Source: an uncultured Granulosicoccaceae bacterium
GTDB lineage: Bacteria > Pseudomonadota > Gammaproteobacteria > Granulosicoccales > Granulosicoccaceae
Direction of reading: 5' to 3'
Assembly (NCBI GenBank): GCA_938006335.1
Contig: CALLMF010000041.1
Location: 1-64,000 of the forward strand
DNA: 64,000 nt
Part shown: positions 63,981 through 64,000 of the stretch, piece by piece
Layout: each line of letters opens with the position of its first letter
Numbering within the stretch: the first letter of the stretch is position 1
Program-made: the position numbers and the translations under genes
Notes under the pieces: generated by a model
Told to the model about the DNA's origin: nothing
Database searches by the model: none
The model's input: the letters and a program-made list of their open reading frames with translations, nothing else

Positions 63981-64000
63981 GCCGCGGTCCCGCTGAAAGA

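Overview
The window looks like a chromosomal segment of a free-living, GC-rich gammaproteobacterium, probably marine or another large-genome environmental type. This rests on synteny I know from Pseudomonas-like genomes: priA-argS-SPOR protein, and rnfABCDGE with metG, mrp (apbC) and dcd. It is supported by type IV pilus genes, an ABC-rich sugar metabolism and a split pntAA/pntAB/pntB. The lineage is inference; there is no rRNA gene to anchor it. Most of the sequence is ordinary, dense chromosome with short intergenic gaps.

Layout. 0-8 kb: the 3' end of an SMC/Rad50-like ATPase, then pilU and a PilY1-type adhesin on the minus strand. A divergent HTTM (vitamin-K-carboxylase-like) membrane protein follows. 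8-14.7 kb: an AEC transporter, then a gluconate block. On the minus strand it holds gluconokinase, a 2-hydroxyacid dehydrogenase (possibly 2-ketogluconate reductase), 6-phosphogluconate dehydrogenase and a FucU/RbsD mutarotase. A divergent SMP-30 gluconolactonase and an AI-2E-type permease lie on the plus strand. Together these could convert gluconolactone, gluconate or 2-ketogluconate to ribulose-5-phosphate. 14.7-16.6 kb: a Crp-like regulator, a VOC protein and a lipoprotein. 16.6-23.8 kb: a divergent amino-sugar system. A four-gene ABC importer reads leftward, and an amino-sugar kinase, NagA and a MurQ-type etherase read rightward. It looks like PTS-independent uptake and breakdown of GlcNAc and/or MurNAc. 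23.9-28.9 kb: a DUF937 protein, a two-gene erythronate-type operon (denD, otnI), a stand-alone HipA-like kinase (HipH/YjjJ type) and tRNA-Pro(CGG).

29-37.1 kb: a lipoprotein with calcium-loop repeats and a peptidoglycan-binding domain, overlapping by one base a membrane-anchored HEAT-repeat protein. Then come a serine beta-lactamase-fold hydrolase, ferrochelatase and a three-gene proton-translocating transhydrogenase. Its PntAA carries an unexpected C-terminal helix-hairpin-helix domain. 37.1-37.5 kb: an intergenic region with an AT-rich stretch and a cluster of DnaA-box-like 9-mers, just before priA. 37.5-48 kb: priA, argS, a SPOR protein, then a 1.84 kb segment bounded by inverted REP-like ends. 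That segment holds an HD-domain nucleotidase and a REP-associated tyrosine transposase (RAYT), and its right end runs into the start of hrpA, which looks N-terminally shortened.

48-64 kb: a YfaZ-like outer-membrane protein, mazG, a DadA-like oxidase, an LdtD/YcbB-type L,D-transpeptidase, and a complete Rnf operon (rnfA-B-C-D-G-E) ending in a DUF1841 gene. After that come metG, mrp, dcd, rppH, a TlpA-like thioredoxin lipoprotein and a small outer-membrane beta-barrel. I found one tRNA, no rRNA, no CRISPR array and no prophage. The most interesting unexplained items are the RAYT-bounded segment, the DnaA-box cluster, the PntAA fusion, the ABC/MurQ amino-sugar locus and the calcium-loop lipoprotein/HEAT pair.
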